Positions 36,572 to 44,774 of a stretch of 64,000 bases of DNA are shown piece after piece. Numbering within the stretch: the first letter of the stretch is position 1; each line of letters starts with the position of its first letter. The notes beneath the pieces were generated by a model. The model searched no databases. It saw nothing but the letters and a program-made list of their open reading frames with translations, and was not told the origin of the DNA. Source of the DNA: Olsenella timonensis (lineage in GTDB: Bacteria; Actinomycetota; Coriobacteriia; Coriobacteriales; Atopobiaceae); the NCBI RefSeq assembly GCF_900119915.1, contig NZ_LT635455.1, forward strand, positions 744,001 to 808,000, read 5' to 3'. The position numbers were made by a program, and so were the translations under genes.

Positions 36572-38011
36572 ATGATTCACCTGAGTGCGTCAGACATAGC
36601 GAGCGCGACGGGCGCGACCCTGCTGCTGCCGGGCACGCGCGAGGTCTCGGGCGCGGCCGCGATCGACTCGCGGCGCGCGGGGGAGGGCTCGCTCTTCGTC
36701 GCCTTCGCCGGCGAGCGCGTGGACGGCAACGCCTACCTCTGCGCCGCCGCCCGCGCCGGCGCCGCGGCCGTCGTCGCCTCGCGCGAGCCCTCCGAGGCCG
36801 AGCTCGCCGAGCTCGGCTCCCTGGGCTGCGCCGTGCTGCGCGCCGCCTCGGACGACTGCGAGGAGTTCCTGCTCCGCCTCGCCGCGCGCGTCCGCGCCGA
36901 CCACCCCGAGTGGCTCGTCGTGGGGGTGACCGGGTCGGTCGGCAAGACCACGACCAAGGACATGCTCGCCGCCGCCTTCGGGTCGCAGCGGCGCACCCAC
37001 GCCACCGAGGGCAACCTCAACAACCTGATCGGCCTCCCGCTCACGGTGCTCTCGGCCCCCGACGGCGCCGAGGTGCTCGTCTGCGAGCTCGGCATGAACC
37101 ACGCCGGGGAGATCGAGCGCCTCGCCGCGGCCTGCCGCCCCGCCCTCGCCTGCGTCACCAACGTGGGCACGAGCCACATCGGGCTTCTCGGCAGCCGGGA
37201 GAACATCGCCCGCGCCAAGGCCGAGGTCGTCTCGGGGATGGCCCCCGCACGCGACGTGGCCCCCGCGCTCGCGCTCCCCTCCTCGGGCGACTTCACGCCC
37301 CTCATCGCCGACGGCTTCGCCCGCCCTGCCGGCGTCGACGTCATGCTCGTGGGGCGCGGGGAGGGCGACCTGGTGCGCTGCTCGTCGCTCGCGCTGGACG
37401 ACGAGGGGCGCGCGACCGCGCGGCTCGCCTGCGCCGACGGCTGGGAGGGCACGGCGCGCCTGCCGGTGCCCGGCCGCGCCCCGGTCGACGACCTCATGCT
37501 CGCCCTCGCGCTCGCGTGGCGCGCGGGGCTCGACCGCGACGCGGCGCTCGCCGCCGTGGAGGGCATGCCGCAGGCGAGCATGCGCCTCGACGTCCGCCGG
37601 GCCCCGTCGGGCGCGCGCGTGATCGACGACTCCTACAACGCGGCCCCCGCCTCGATGGCCGCCTCGCTCGACGTGCTCTCGCAGATGGCCTGCGAGGGGC
37701 GGCGCATCGCCGTGCTCGGGGAGATGGGCGAGCTCGGCGACGAGGCGGCTCGCCTGCACGGGTACGTCGGCGCCTACGCGGCGGCCAAGGGGGTCGACCT
37801 GCTCGTGCTCGTCGGCGGCGCGCTCGCCGACGAGATGGCCGAGGCGGCGCGCACGATGGGGCTCTCCGAGGACGCCATCGAGCGGCTCGCCACGGTCGAC
37901 GACGCCGCCCGCGTGATCGGCCCCGTCCTCTCCGCCGGGGACCTCGTGCTCGTCAAGGCGTCCCGCTCCGCGGGACTCGACACGTTCGTGAGGGGAGTGC
38001 TCGCCCGATGA
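36572..38011 (+). CDS. murF: UDP-MurNAc-tripeptide:D-Ala-D-Ala ligase
   Basis: A 479-residue Mur ligase adding D-Ala-D-Ala to the UDP-MurNAc tripeptide. The N-terminal substrate domain has the typical DSRRAGEGSLFVAF. The P-loop is GVTGSVGKTTTKDML (about residues 117-131). The central block includes HATEGNLNNLIGLPL, specific to MurF. The ATG at 36572 is chosen over a GTG two codons upstream because GGAG then sits 7 bases away. It overlaps mraY by 4 bases. Confidence 0.95.
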   Translation: MIHLSASDIASATGATLLLPGTREVSGAAAIDSRRAGEGSLFVAFAGERVDGNAYLCAAARAGAAAVVASREPSEAELAELGSLGCAVLRAASDDCEEFLLRLAARVRADHPEWLVVGVTGSVGKTTTKDMLAAAFGSQRRTHATEGNLNNLIGLPLTVLSAPDGAEVLVCELGMNHAGEIERLAAACRPALACVTNVGTSHIGLLGSRENIARAKAEVVSGMAPARDVAPALALPSSGDFTPLIADGFARPAGVDVMLVGRGEGDLVRCSSLALDDEGRATARLACADGWEGTARLPVPGRAPVDDLMLALALAWRAGLDRDAALAAVEGMPQASMRLDVRRAPSGARVIDDSYNAAPASMAASLDVLSQMACEGRRIAVLGEMGELGDEAARLHGYVGAYAAAKGVDLLVLVGGALADEMAEAARTMGLSEDAIERLATVDDAARVIGPVLSAGDLVLVKASRSAGLDTFVRGVLAR

Positions 38012-39039
38012 TCGGAAACCCCGCCTATCCCACCTACCAGGTGTTCCTCGCCGTCGGCCTGGCCGCGCTCGTGACCGGCCTGCTGATGCCGCTGTTCATC
38101 CGGCTCATGCGCTACGAGGGCGTGGGCCAGCAGATCCGCGCCGACGGCCCCCAGCGCCACCTCGTCAAGCAGGGCACGCCCACGATGGGCGGCGTCGTCA
38201 TCCTGCTCGGCGTGCTCGTCTCCTGCGCCCTCATCGCCGAGTGGACGCCGGGGCTCGTGCTGGCCGTCGCCGCCACGCTCGTCACCGGCTCGCTCGGGCT
38301 GCTCGACGACATAGAGAGCGTCGCGCACGGCCGCTCGCTCGGGCTCACGCCCTCCCAGAAGATGGCCGGGCTGATCCTCATCTCCGTGTCGTTCTGCCTC
38401 GTCGCCGTCAACGTCTGCGGCGTGGCGCCGACGGTCAGCTTCCCCGGGGGGCTCACGATCGACCTCGGCGTGCTCACCACCACCGTCGAGCTCGGCGGGG
38501 CCACCGTCGCCGTTCCCTGGCTCTACCTCGTCTTCGTGTTCCTGCTCATGGCCGGCCTCTCCAACGCCGTCAACCTCACCGACGGCCTCGACGGCCTCGC
38601 CGGCGGCTGCACGATGGTCGTCATGCTCGCGATGTCGATGGTCGCCTTCCGATACGGCGAGCTCGACCTCGCCGTGTTCGCCGCGGCGATCGCCGGCGCC
38701 TGCATCGGCTTCCTCTGGCACAACTGCTACCCCGCCTCGATCTTCATGGGAGACACGGGCTCGCTGGCCCTCGGCGCCGCCTTCGCGTCGCTCGCCGTCC
38801 TCACCAAGACCGAGGTCACCTCGCTCATCATGGGGGGCCTGTTCATCTGCGAGGCCCTCTCCGTCATGATCCAGGTCACGAGCTTCAGGCTCACGGGGAA
38901 GCGCGTCTTTCTCATGGCCCCGATCCACCACCACTTCGAGAAGCTCGGGTGGAAGGAGAACAAGGTCGTCGTGAGGTTCTGGATCGTGTCGGCCGCCTTC
39001 GCGGCGCTCGGCTTCGCCCTGTACTTCCAGCTCGGGTAG
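38008..39039 (+). CDS. mraY: Phospho-MurNAc-pentapeptide transferase
   Basis: A 343-residue integral membrane enzyme making lipid I, with about ten helices. Signature stretches are the GTPTMGG motif, NLTDGLDGLAGG (catalytic Asp residues), CYPASIFMGDTGSLALG and APIHHHFEKLGWKE. It begins within the murF stop (ATGA overlap), indicating tight coupling. Confidence 0.97.
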   Translation: MIGNPAYPTYQVFLAVGLAALVTGLLMPLFIRLMRYEGVGQQIRADGPQRHLVKQGTPTMGGVVILLGVLVSCALIAEWTPGLVLAVAATLVTGSLGLLDDIESVAHGRSLGLTPSQKMAGLILISVSFCLVAVNVCGVAPTVSFPGGLTIDLGVLTTTVELGGATVAVPWLYLVFVFLLMAGLSNAVNLTDGLDGLAGGCTMVVMLAMSMVAFRYGELDLAVFAAAIAGACIGFLWHNCYPASIFMGDTGSLALGAAFASLAVLTKTEVTSLIMGGLFICEALSVMIQVTSFRLTGKRVFLMAPIHHHFEKLGWKENKVVVRFWIVSAAFAALGFALYFQLG

Positions 39040-39048
39040 GGGGCGAGA

Positions 39049-40455
39049 ATGACCGTCCGCTCGCGGGAGCATCTCGGGAACGTCGCTGTGCTCGGCCTCG
39101 GCAGGACCGGCGAGGCCGTGGCGCGCTACCTGTCGGGGCTCGTCCCGGAACGCGTGTCGTCGGTCGCGCTCTTCGGCGGCCGCGCCAGCTCGCCGGGCGA
39201 GAGGACCCGCGCGCTCGAGGCGCTCGGTGTCTCCGTGGTCACCGGGACCGACGTCGTCTCGGGCCGCTACGACCTGGCCGTGGCGTCCCCCGGCATTCCC
39301 GACACCTCGGACTTCTTCCTCTCCGCGGCCGCCTGCTCGGGCGAGGTCGTCGGCGAGCCCGAGCTCGCCTGGCGCGAGAGCCCCGACCGCTGGGTGGCCA
39401 TCACCGGCACCAACGGAAAGACCACCACGACGTCGCTCGCCGCGCACCTGCTGCGGGAGGGCGGGCTCTCCGCCGAGCCCGTCGGCAACATCGGGACGAC
39501 GCCGACCGAGGCGCTCGCGACGCGCGGCCCCGCGACGTGGTTCGTCGCCGAGCTCTCGAGCTTCCAGCTCGCCACGACCCGCCGCTTCCACCCGCGCGCC
39601 GCGGTGCTCCTGAACGTCACGCCCGACCACCTCGAGTGGCACCACACGATGGAGGCCTACGCCGCCGCCAAGGAGCGCGTCTTCGACAACCTCGGAGCGG
39701 GCGACCTCGCCGTCGTCTCCGTCGACGACGACTGGTGCCGCTCGACCGCGTCGCGCCTCGAGGCGCGGGGCCTGCGCGTCTGCCGGCTGAGCGTCGAGGG
39801 GGAGCCGCGGGGCGCCTGCGCCGCCTTCCTGCGCGGCGAGACGCTCGTCGTGCGCCTGGACGGGGCGGAGCACGAGCTTCTCGACACCGCCGACCTGCGG
39901 CTGTTCGGGCGCCACAACGCCGAGAACGCCCTCGCCGCCGCCACGCTCGCCCTCGAGCTCGGCGTCCGCTCCGCCGACGTGCGCCGCGGCCTCGCGTCCT
40001 TCTCGCCCATCGAGCACCGCATCGAGCCGGCCGGCGTCGTCGCCGGGGTGCGCTTCGTCAACGACTCCAAGGCGACCAACGTCGACTCCGTGGCCAAGGC
40101 CCTCTCGTCCTTCGCCCCGGGGAGCGTCGTGGTCCTTCTGGGCGGGCACGACAAGGGCACCGAGCTCGGGGAGCTCGTGAGCGCCGTGTGCTCGCGGTGC
40201 CGCGTCGCCGTCTGCTTCGGGGAGGCGGGGGAGAGGATCGCCCGCGCCCTCACGGCGGCGCCGTCGGACCTCGTCGTCCTGCGCGCCCCCCATCTGCGCG
40301 AGGCGTTCGCCGCCGCCGCGGGCGCCGCGCGCCCCGGGGAGACGGTGCTGCTCTCGCCCGCCTGCTCGTCCTTTGACGAGTTCGCCAACATGGAGGAGCG
40401 CGGGCGCCGCTTCAAGGCGCTCGTGCGCGATCTCGCCGAGCGGGAGGGGGACTAG
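39049..40455 (+). CDS. murD: UDP-MurNAc-L-Ala:D-Glu ligase
   Basis: A 468-residue ligase. An N-terminal Rossmann domain (GLGRTGEAVARYL) comes first. The P-loop is AITGTNGKTTTTSL at about residues 116-129. The central domain carries VTPDHLEWHHTMEAYAAAK, and the C-terminal domain has FVNDSKATNVDS, typical of MurD. It adds D-Glu to UDP-MurNAc-L-Ala. It sits 9 bases after mraY and one base before the ftsW start. Confidence 0.95.
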   Translation: MTVRSREHLGNVAVLGLGRTGEAVARYLSGLVPERVSSVALFGGRASSPGERTRALEALGVSVVTGTDVVSGRYDLAVASPGIPDTSDFFLSAAACSGEVVGEPELAWRESPDRWVAITGTNGKTTTTSLAAHLLREGGLSAEPVGNIGTTPTEALATRGPATWFVAELSSFQLATTRRFHPRAAVLLNVTPDHLEWHHTMEAYAAAKERVFDNLGAGDLAVVSVDDDWCRSTASRLEARGLRVCRLSVEGEPRGACAAFLRGETLVVRLDGAEHELLDTADLRLFGRHNAENALAAATLALELGVRSADVRRGLASFSPIEHRIEPAGVVAGVRFVNDSKATNVDSVAKALSSFAPGSVVVLLGGHDKGTELGELVSAVCSRCRVAVCFGEAGERIARALTAAPSDLVVLRAPHLREAFAAAAGAARPGETVLLSPACSSFDEFANMEERGRRFKALVRDLAEREGD

Positions 40456-40456
40456 C

Positions 40457-41965
40457 ATGGCGCGGGACGTCGCGGCACGGCGTCGCGCGGGCGGCCGACC
40501 CGCCGCCGGCGCTCGCCCCGCCGGGGCGGACCGGCGCGTCTTCGGCGTGCCGGAGCGCTTCATGCGCCCGCGGCTCGTCCTTCTCGCCGTCGTGGCGGCC
40601 CTCGTGGGCTTTGGCCTGCTCATGGTCTTCTCCGCCTCGTCGGTGACGGCGCTCTCCTCCACGGGGGACCCCGCCTACTACCTCAAGCGGCAGCTCGGCT
40701 TCGTCGCCGCGGGCGGGCTCTGCGCCCTCGCGCTCGCCAAGCTGGACTACCGCCTGTGGGTGCGCCAGCTCCTCATGCCCATCTGGGTGCTGACGGCCGC
40801 CCTGCTGCTGGCCGTCATCGTGCTCGGGACCGACAACGGCATGGGCGCCACGCGCTGGATCGACCTCGGCTTCTTTGACCTGCAGCCGTCGGAGTTCGCC
40901 AAGATCACCGTCATCTTCACCGCCGCCAACCTCGCCGAGCAGTACTACGACCGGGGCTCGATCGACTGGATCCACTTCATCGTGCTGCTCGGCGTGGGCG
41001 TGGGCCTGCCGCTTGTGCTCATCGTCACGCAGCCCGACAAGGGCACGACGATGGTCGTCGGCCTCACGCTCGTCGTGATGGGCTACCTCGCGGGCGTGCC
41101 CAAGCGCTACCTCCTCGTCCTGCTGGCGCTCGGCGCGGCCGTCTTCCTGTTCCTGTCGCTCCGGGACGACTACTCCCGCGCGCGCTTCTTCACGATGTTC
41201 GACCCCTGGGCCGACCCCTACGGCAACGGCTGGCAGCTTATCCAGGGCTTCTACGCCTTCGGGTCGGGCGGCCTCCTCGGCGTGGGCGTGGGCTTCTCGC
41301 GCCAGAAGTACAGCTACCTGCCCATGGCGCACAACGACTTCATCTTCGCCGTGGTCGGCGAGGAGTGGGGCTTCGTGGGCACGATCGGCGTGCTTGCCGG
41401 CTTCCTCGCCTTCCTCTGGGCGGGCCTCGAGATCGCGCGGCACGCCCCCGACTTCGCGGGGCGCCTCGTCGCCGCGGGGTGCACGTCGATCGTCGTGATT
41501 CAGCTCTTCCTCAACGTCTGCGGCGTGCTGGGGCTCTTCCCGCTCTCGGGCAAGCCGATCCCGTTCCTGAGCTACGGCGGCTCCTCGATTCTCGCGAGCC
41601 TCATGCTCGTGGGGCTCGTGATGTCGGTCTCCCTGCACTCCAAGCTGCCCGAGACGGCGCACGACGGCGTCCGTCGCTCCTGGCGCGAGGTCGGCGGGGA
41701 GCCGGACGCTCCGGCGCTCTCGCTCGTCGGCGAGGCGACGCCGCGCTCCGAGCGGCGCGCCCCGGGTGCGCCTCCCTCGCGGTCGGCGTCCGGGCCGCGC
41801 CTGCGCGTCGTGGACGGCGGGCGGGGCCCGCGCGGCGGGGCCCCGCCCGTCTCTTTTACACCACTTCCAGCCCCCGCGAGTCCTCGGCGCGACCTCGAGG
41901 CGCTTCTCGGCCATGGTCCTCCTATCGTCTGCCCCCGGGGCCGGGCGGGGGCAGGACGAGGATAG
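40457..41965 (+). CDS. ftsW: Peptidoglycan glycosyltransferase FtsW (SEDS family)
   Basis: A 502-residue SEDS protein with about ten helices between residues about 40 and 395. Markers are LMVFSASSVTA near the first helix, ATRWIDLG, QPSEFAKI, the catalytic-type Asp region QPDKGTT, and GLFPLSGKPIPFLSYGGSS. It polymerises septal glycan with FtsI. The last 108 residues are unusual: their DNA contains a terminator-like hairpin and an inverted copy of the murG start, so the true end of the protein is uncertain. Confidence 0.93.
   Translation: MARDVAARRRAGGRPAAGARPAGADRRVFGVPERFMRPRLVLLAVVAALVGFGLLMVFSASSVTALSSTGDPAYYLKRQLGFVAAGGLCALALAKLDYRLWVRQLLMPIWVLTAALLLAVIVLGTDNGMGATRWIDLGFFDLQPSEFAKITVIFTAANLAEQYYDRGSIDWIHFIVLLGVGVGLPLVLIVTQPDKGTTMVVGLTLVVMGYLAGVPKRYLLVLLALGAAVFLFLSLRDDYSRARFFTMFDPWADPYGNGWQLIQGFYAFGSGGLLGVGVGFSRQKYSYLPMAHNDFIFAVVGEEWGFVGTIGVLAGFLAFLWAGLEIARHAPDFAGRLVAAGCTSIVVIQLFLNVCGVLGLFPLSGKPIPFLSYGGSSILASLMLVGLVMSVSLHSKLPETAHDGVRRSWREVGGEPDAPALSLVGEATPRSERRAPGAPPSRSASGPRLRVVDGGRGPRGGAPPVSFTPLPAPASPRRDLEALLGHGPPIVCPRGRAGAGRG
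41818..41857 (+). terminator. Terminator-like hairpin inside the 3' end of ftsW
   Basis: A perfect 11-base stem (41818-41828 with 41839-41849, 10-base loop) is followed by TCTCTTTT. It lies in the ftsW coding frame, 108 bases before the stop. Confidence 0.55.
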
Positions 41966-42064
41966 ACCTCGGGCCGAGCGCGACCGAGCGCCTGCGCGGG
42001 CGCGACCGCGGCCCCGGGGGCAGACGATAGGAGGACCATGGCCGAGAAGAGCCTCGAGGTCGCG
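41888..42064. repeat. 55-bp inverted repeat between the ftsW end and murG start
   Basis: 41888-41942 is the reverse complement of 42010-42064 with one mismatch; 67 bases separate the arms. The right arm includes the murG ribosome-binding site (AGGAGG at 42029), the ATG and the first nine codons. The left arm encodes the last residues of FtsW. It may be real or an assembly fold-back. Confidence 0.9.
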
Positions 42065-43165
42065 ATCGCCGCGGGCGGCACGGCCGGACACATCAACCCC
42101 GCGCTCGCGCTCGCCGAAGAGCTGCGGGACCGCGGCCACCACGTGCGCTTCTTCGGGCAGGAGGCCAAGCTGGAGGGCCGGCTCGTCCCGGAGGCGGGCT
42201 TCGAGCTGGTCCCGGTGGTGGTGAGCGGCTTCGACCGGTCGCGCCCGTGGACGCTCGTGACGTCGCTCGCTCGGATGCGGCGCGCCCAGCGCCGGATAGC
42301 GCGGCTCTTCTCGGAGCAGGGGGCGCCCGACGTCGCCGTGGGGTTTGGCGCCTACGTGGAGATGGCACTGCTCAACTGCTGTCACCGACTGGGCGTGCCC
42401 TACGTTCTCCACGAGCAGAACTCCGTGCCGGGCCTCGCCAACAAGGCGCTCGCCCCGCACGCGGAGGCGGTGTGCATCTCGGTGCCGGCGGCCCGTGCGG
42501 TCTTCGAGCGCGAGGGCCGCGCCGCCCGGCGGGTGGCGCTCACGGGAAACCCCGTGCGCCGCAGCGTCATGCGCGCCAGCCGCGACGAGGGCCGCGCCTC
42601 GCTCGGGGTGCGCGAGGACGAGACGATGCTGCTCGTCTTTGGCGGCTCGCTCGGCGCCGCCCACGTGAACGAGGGCGTCTGTCGCCTCAAGGCCGAGCTG
42701 CTCGGCCGCGACGGCGTCGTCGTGGTGCACTCCACGGGCGCCGACGGCTTCGACGACACGGTCACGAGCCTGGCGCTGGCGCCCGACGAGCAGCTCCGCT
42801 GGCGCGTGATGCCCTACATCTCCAATATGGGCCAGGCGCTCGCCGCGGCCGACCTCGTGGTCTCGCGCGCCGGCGCCTCCTCGATAGCGGAGATCGCCGC
42901 CGTGGGCGTCCCGAGCGTCCTGGTGCCCTACCCGCACGCGACGGCCGACCACCAGACCACCAACGCGCGCTTCCTCGTGGACGCCGGCGCGGCGGAGCTC
43001 GTGGCAGACGACGCGATCGACACGCCGCTGTTCGCCGAGACCGTGCTCGGCCTGCTCGACGACCCGGCGCGGCGCGCCTCCATGCGCGCGGCCGCCGCCG
43101 ACCTCGGCCAGTCCCGGGCGGCCTCGGCGCTCGCCGACGAGGTGGAGGCCGCCGCCGGCCGCTGA
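42038..43165 (+). CDS. murG: UDP-GlcNAc:lipid I N-acetylglucosaminyltransferase
   Basis: A 375-residue GT-B glycosyltransferase making lipid II at the inner membrane face. The first Gly-rich loop is AAGGTAGHINPALALA (about 11-26), then GFGAYVE, LHEQNSVPGLANK, LVFGGSLGAAHVN and the donor-site block SRAGASSIAEIAAVGVPS. It has a strong AGGAGG ribosome-binding site, which lies in one arm of a long inverted repeat and could be masked in the mRNA. Confidence 0.96.
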   Translation: MAEKSLEVAIAAGGTAGHINPALALAEELRDRGHHVRFFGQEAKLEGRLVPEAGFELVPVVVSGFDRSRPWTLVTSLARMRRAQRRIARLFSEQGAPDVAVGFGAYVEMALLNCCHRLGVPYVLHEQNSVPGLANKALAPHAEAVCISVPAARAVFEREGRAARRVALTGNPVRRSVMRASRDEGRASLGVREDETMLLVFGGSLGAAHVNEGVCRLKAELLGRDGVVVVHSTGADGFDDTVTSLALAPDEQLRWRVMPYISNMGQALAAADLVVSRAGASSIAEIAAVGVPSVLVPYPHATADHQTTNARFLVDAGAAELVADDAIDTPLFAETVLGLLDDPARRASMRAAAADLGQSRAASALADEVEAAAGR

Positions 43166-43167
43166 CG

Positions 43168-43222
43168 ACGGGCCGCTGTCGGACGTTCTTGTTGAGAAAA
43201 CCGTCCATCCGCGGCCCGCGGC
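43168..43222. terminator. Hairpin repeat A after murG (bidirectional)
   Basis: GGGCCGC/GCGGCCC and GGACG/CGTCC stems flank a TTCTTGTTGAGAAAA loop. It lies between the convergent ends of murG and the AbiEi-like gene. Over about 60 bases it is nearly identical, in the same orientation, to hairpin repeat B at 44597. Confidence 0.75.
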
Positions 43223-43224
43223 GG

Positions 43225-44280
43225 CTAGTGGGGGAGGTTGCGGCGCAGGCGGTCCCAGTCCGGGATCATCGGCGTCCCCTCGGGCAGCGCCAGCGCCGAG
43301 CCGCGCCGGGGCACGCCGTACTCGTCGAGGACGGCCGAGAACAGCGCGGGGCTGGCCGTCACGCCAAACCGGAAGCGCATGAGTGACACGTCGTAGAGGG
43401 TGAGGCGCGAGCCGCGCACGTTCTCGTCGGAGAGGACCTCCTCGAGGTCGCGCCCGCCCATGAACTCCTCTTCGGTGTACTTGACCTTGCCGTCCAGCTC
43501 TCCGAGGATCACGAGCCCGTCCGCGCGCACCCAGCAGAAGTCGGCGCAGTACGGCCCGCCTCCCTCGATGACGCGCGGCACCTCCACCTGCAGCTCCGGG
43601 CAGACGTAGCCGAGCATGAGCATGCGGGCCCGCGCGATTGACTCCCCGCCGTTCTCGCTGCGCGGGTCGGCCCAGGAGAGGGTGTCGAGGGCGCGCCGGG
43701 TCCCGGGCATGCCTCGCAGGTGGCGCGCGGCGTAGCGCTCCAGCTCGGCGCGGCCCGTGACGGCCTTCCGGAGCGCCGAGTCGGCGACGCCGAGCCCATG
43801 CGGGAAGTCCGTCCAGCGCAGGCAGTCGAGCACTGTCTGCTCCGGGCTGGTCACGCGCAGGCCGTCCGCTACCTCGATGCCGCCAGCGGCCTCCCTGCCG
43901 AGGACCGGGTGGCGTGTGACGATTCCGCGCAGCCCGCCGTGCTCGCCCGGCGGCGTGGCGAGGTGAATGCTCCCGAGCAGCGGGAACGACACGTCGATCC
44001 CGTAGGCAAGCGCGGCGGTGGGGCCGCAGAACACCCAGTCGGGGTGCAGGCGCTGCAGGCCGTGCGCCAGAAAGCGGGCGCGCGCGTCGGGCCTCAGGGC
44101 GAGCCAGGCCTCCGTCCGGACGAACAGGCCGGCCGTGGGGGACGTGAGCTCGCCGGCTGCGACCCTGCGGCTGAGGGCGCGGCGCAGCCGGCTCTCGTCC
44201 TGGCTGAGGACGAGGCAGCTCCGGCCCTCCTCCGCCCGGTCGAGCAGTTCGTCAAGGCGTCTGTCCACGGCGTGACTCAT
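43225..44280 (-). CDS. AbiEi-like protein with C-terminal Vsr/DUF559-type domain
   Basis: A 351-residue protein, antisense to the dcw cluster. The first 120 residues resemble AbiEi antitoxin winged-helix modules (LSRRVAAGELTSPTAGLFVR, then FCGPTAALAYGI). The C-terminal third resembles a Vsr/DUF559 nuclease-like fold, with CADFCW followed by GELDGKVKY (Asp and Glu-x-Asp-Gly-Lys) and a final RFRFGV strand. No AbiEii nucleotidyltransferase toxin is next to it. It is flanked by hairpin repeats A and B, suggesting insertion. Its ATG has GAGGGGGC before it. Function is not known. Confidence 0.7.
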   Translation of the reverse strand: MSHAVDRRLDELLDRAEEGRSCLVLSQDESRLRRALSRRVAAGELTSPTAGLFVRTEAWLALRPDARARFLAHGLQRLHPDWVFCGPTAALAYGIDVSFPLLGSIHLATPPGEHGGLRGIVTRHPVLGREAAGGIEVADGLRVTSPEQTVLDCLRWTDFPHGLGVADSALRKAVTGRAELERYAARHLRGMPGTRRALDTLSWADPRSENGGESIARARMLMLGYVCPELQVEVPRVIEGGGPYCADFCWVRADGLVILGELDGKVKYTEEEFMGGRDLEEVLSDENVRGSRLTLYDVSLMRFRFGVTASPALFSAVLDEYGVPRRGSALALPEGTPMIPDWDRLRRNLPH

Positions 44281-44596
44281 GCAGCGCCCCCTCGCGTGAG
44301 AAACAGTGTTGCCGGCTTCCCGTCGGCACGCCCACGCGAATTGGGTGGCGCGCGCTGGCGCGGCGCGGCGTCGCGCGCCCGAGCGGTGGTCGCGCGCGGG
44401 CGGGATGGCGTGCGGCGGGCGAGAAAATCGGTCGACGGGGGCTTGCGGGCCGCGGGCGGCCGGGCGTGGGACGGGCTCGGCCGGGTTGCACGGGGCGTGC
44501 ACGAATCTGCGCGGATCGGGCGGTTTCGGGCGGATTCGTGGCCCGGAGCCGTGCGGGCAGCCCGCACCAGGCGCCCGACTCGTCACCCACCCTCCG
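44281..44596. other. Intergenic region upstream of the AbiEi-like gene
   Basis: 316 bases with no supported gene. It is GC-rich, contains a CACGAATC/GATTCGTG inverted repeat (about 44507-44549), and must hold the reverse-strand promoter of the AbiEi-like gene, which I cannot place with confidence. Confidence 0.4.
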
Positions 44597-44657
44597 ACGA
44601 CGGGCCGCAGATGGACGTTCTTATCGACAAAAACGTCCATCCGCGGCCCGCGGCGCC
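44597..44657. repeat. Hairpin repeat B before murC
   Basis: GGGCCGC..ATGGACGTT pairs with AACGTCCAT..GCGGCCC around a CTTATCGACAAA loop. It matches repeat A (43168) over about 60 bases in direct orientation, with roughly eight differences. B is the better-paired copy. Confidence 0.85.
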
Positions 44658-44730
44658 GGATGGGGGAGTGGCGGGCGCAGACGAGTCTGGGGATTGGGTT
44701 GAGCCGGTACGGACCGCGCTCGTTTTGGGA

Positions 44731-44736
44731 TACAGT
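44731..44736 (+). promoter_or_regulatory. Candidate -10 box for murC
   Basis: TACAGT, 39 bases before the murC start, follows hairpin B. murC would need its own promoter because the islet separates it from murG. The TTGAGC at 44699 is too distant to be a standard -35. Confidence 0.4.
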
Positions 44737-44774
44737 AGACGCGTCTGGACAAGCGAGGACGGAGGCCCCACCCC

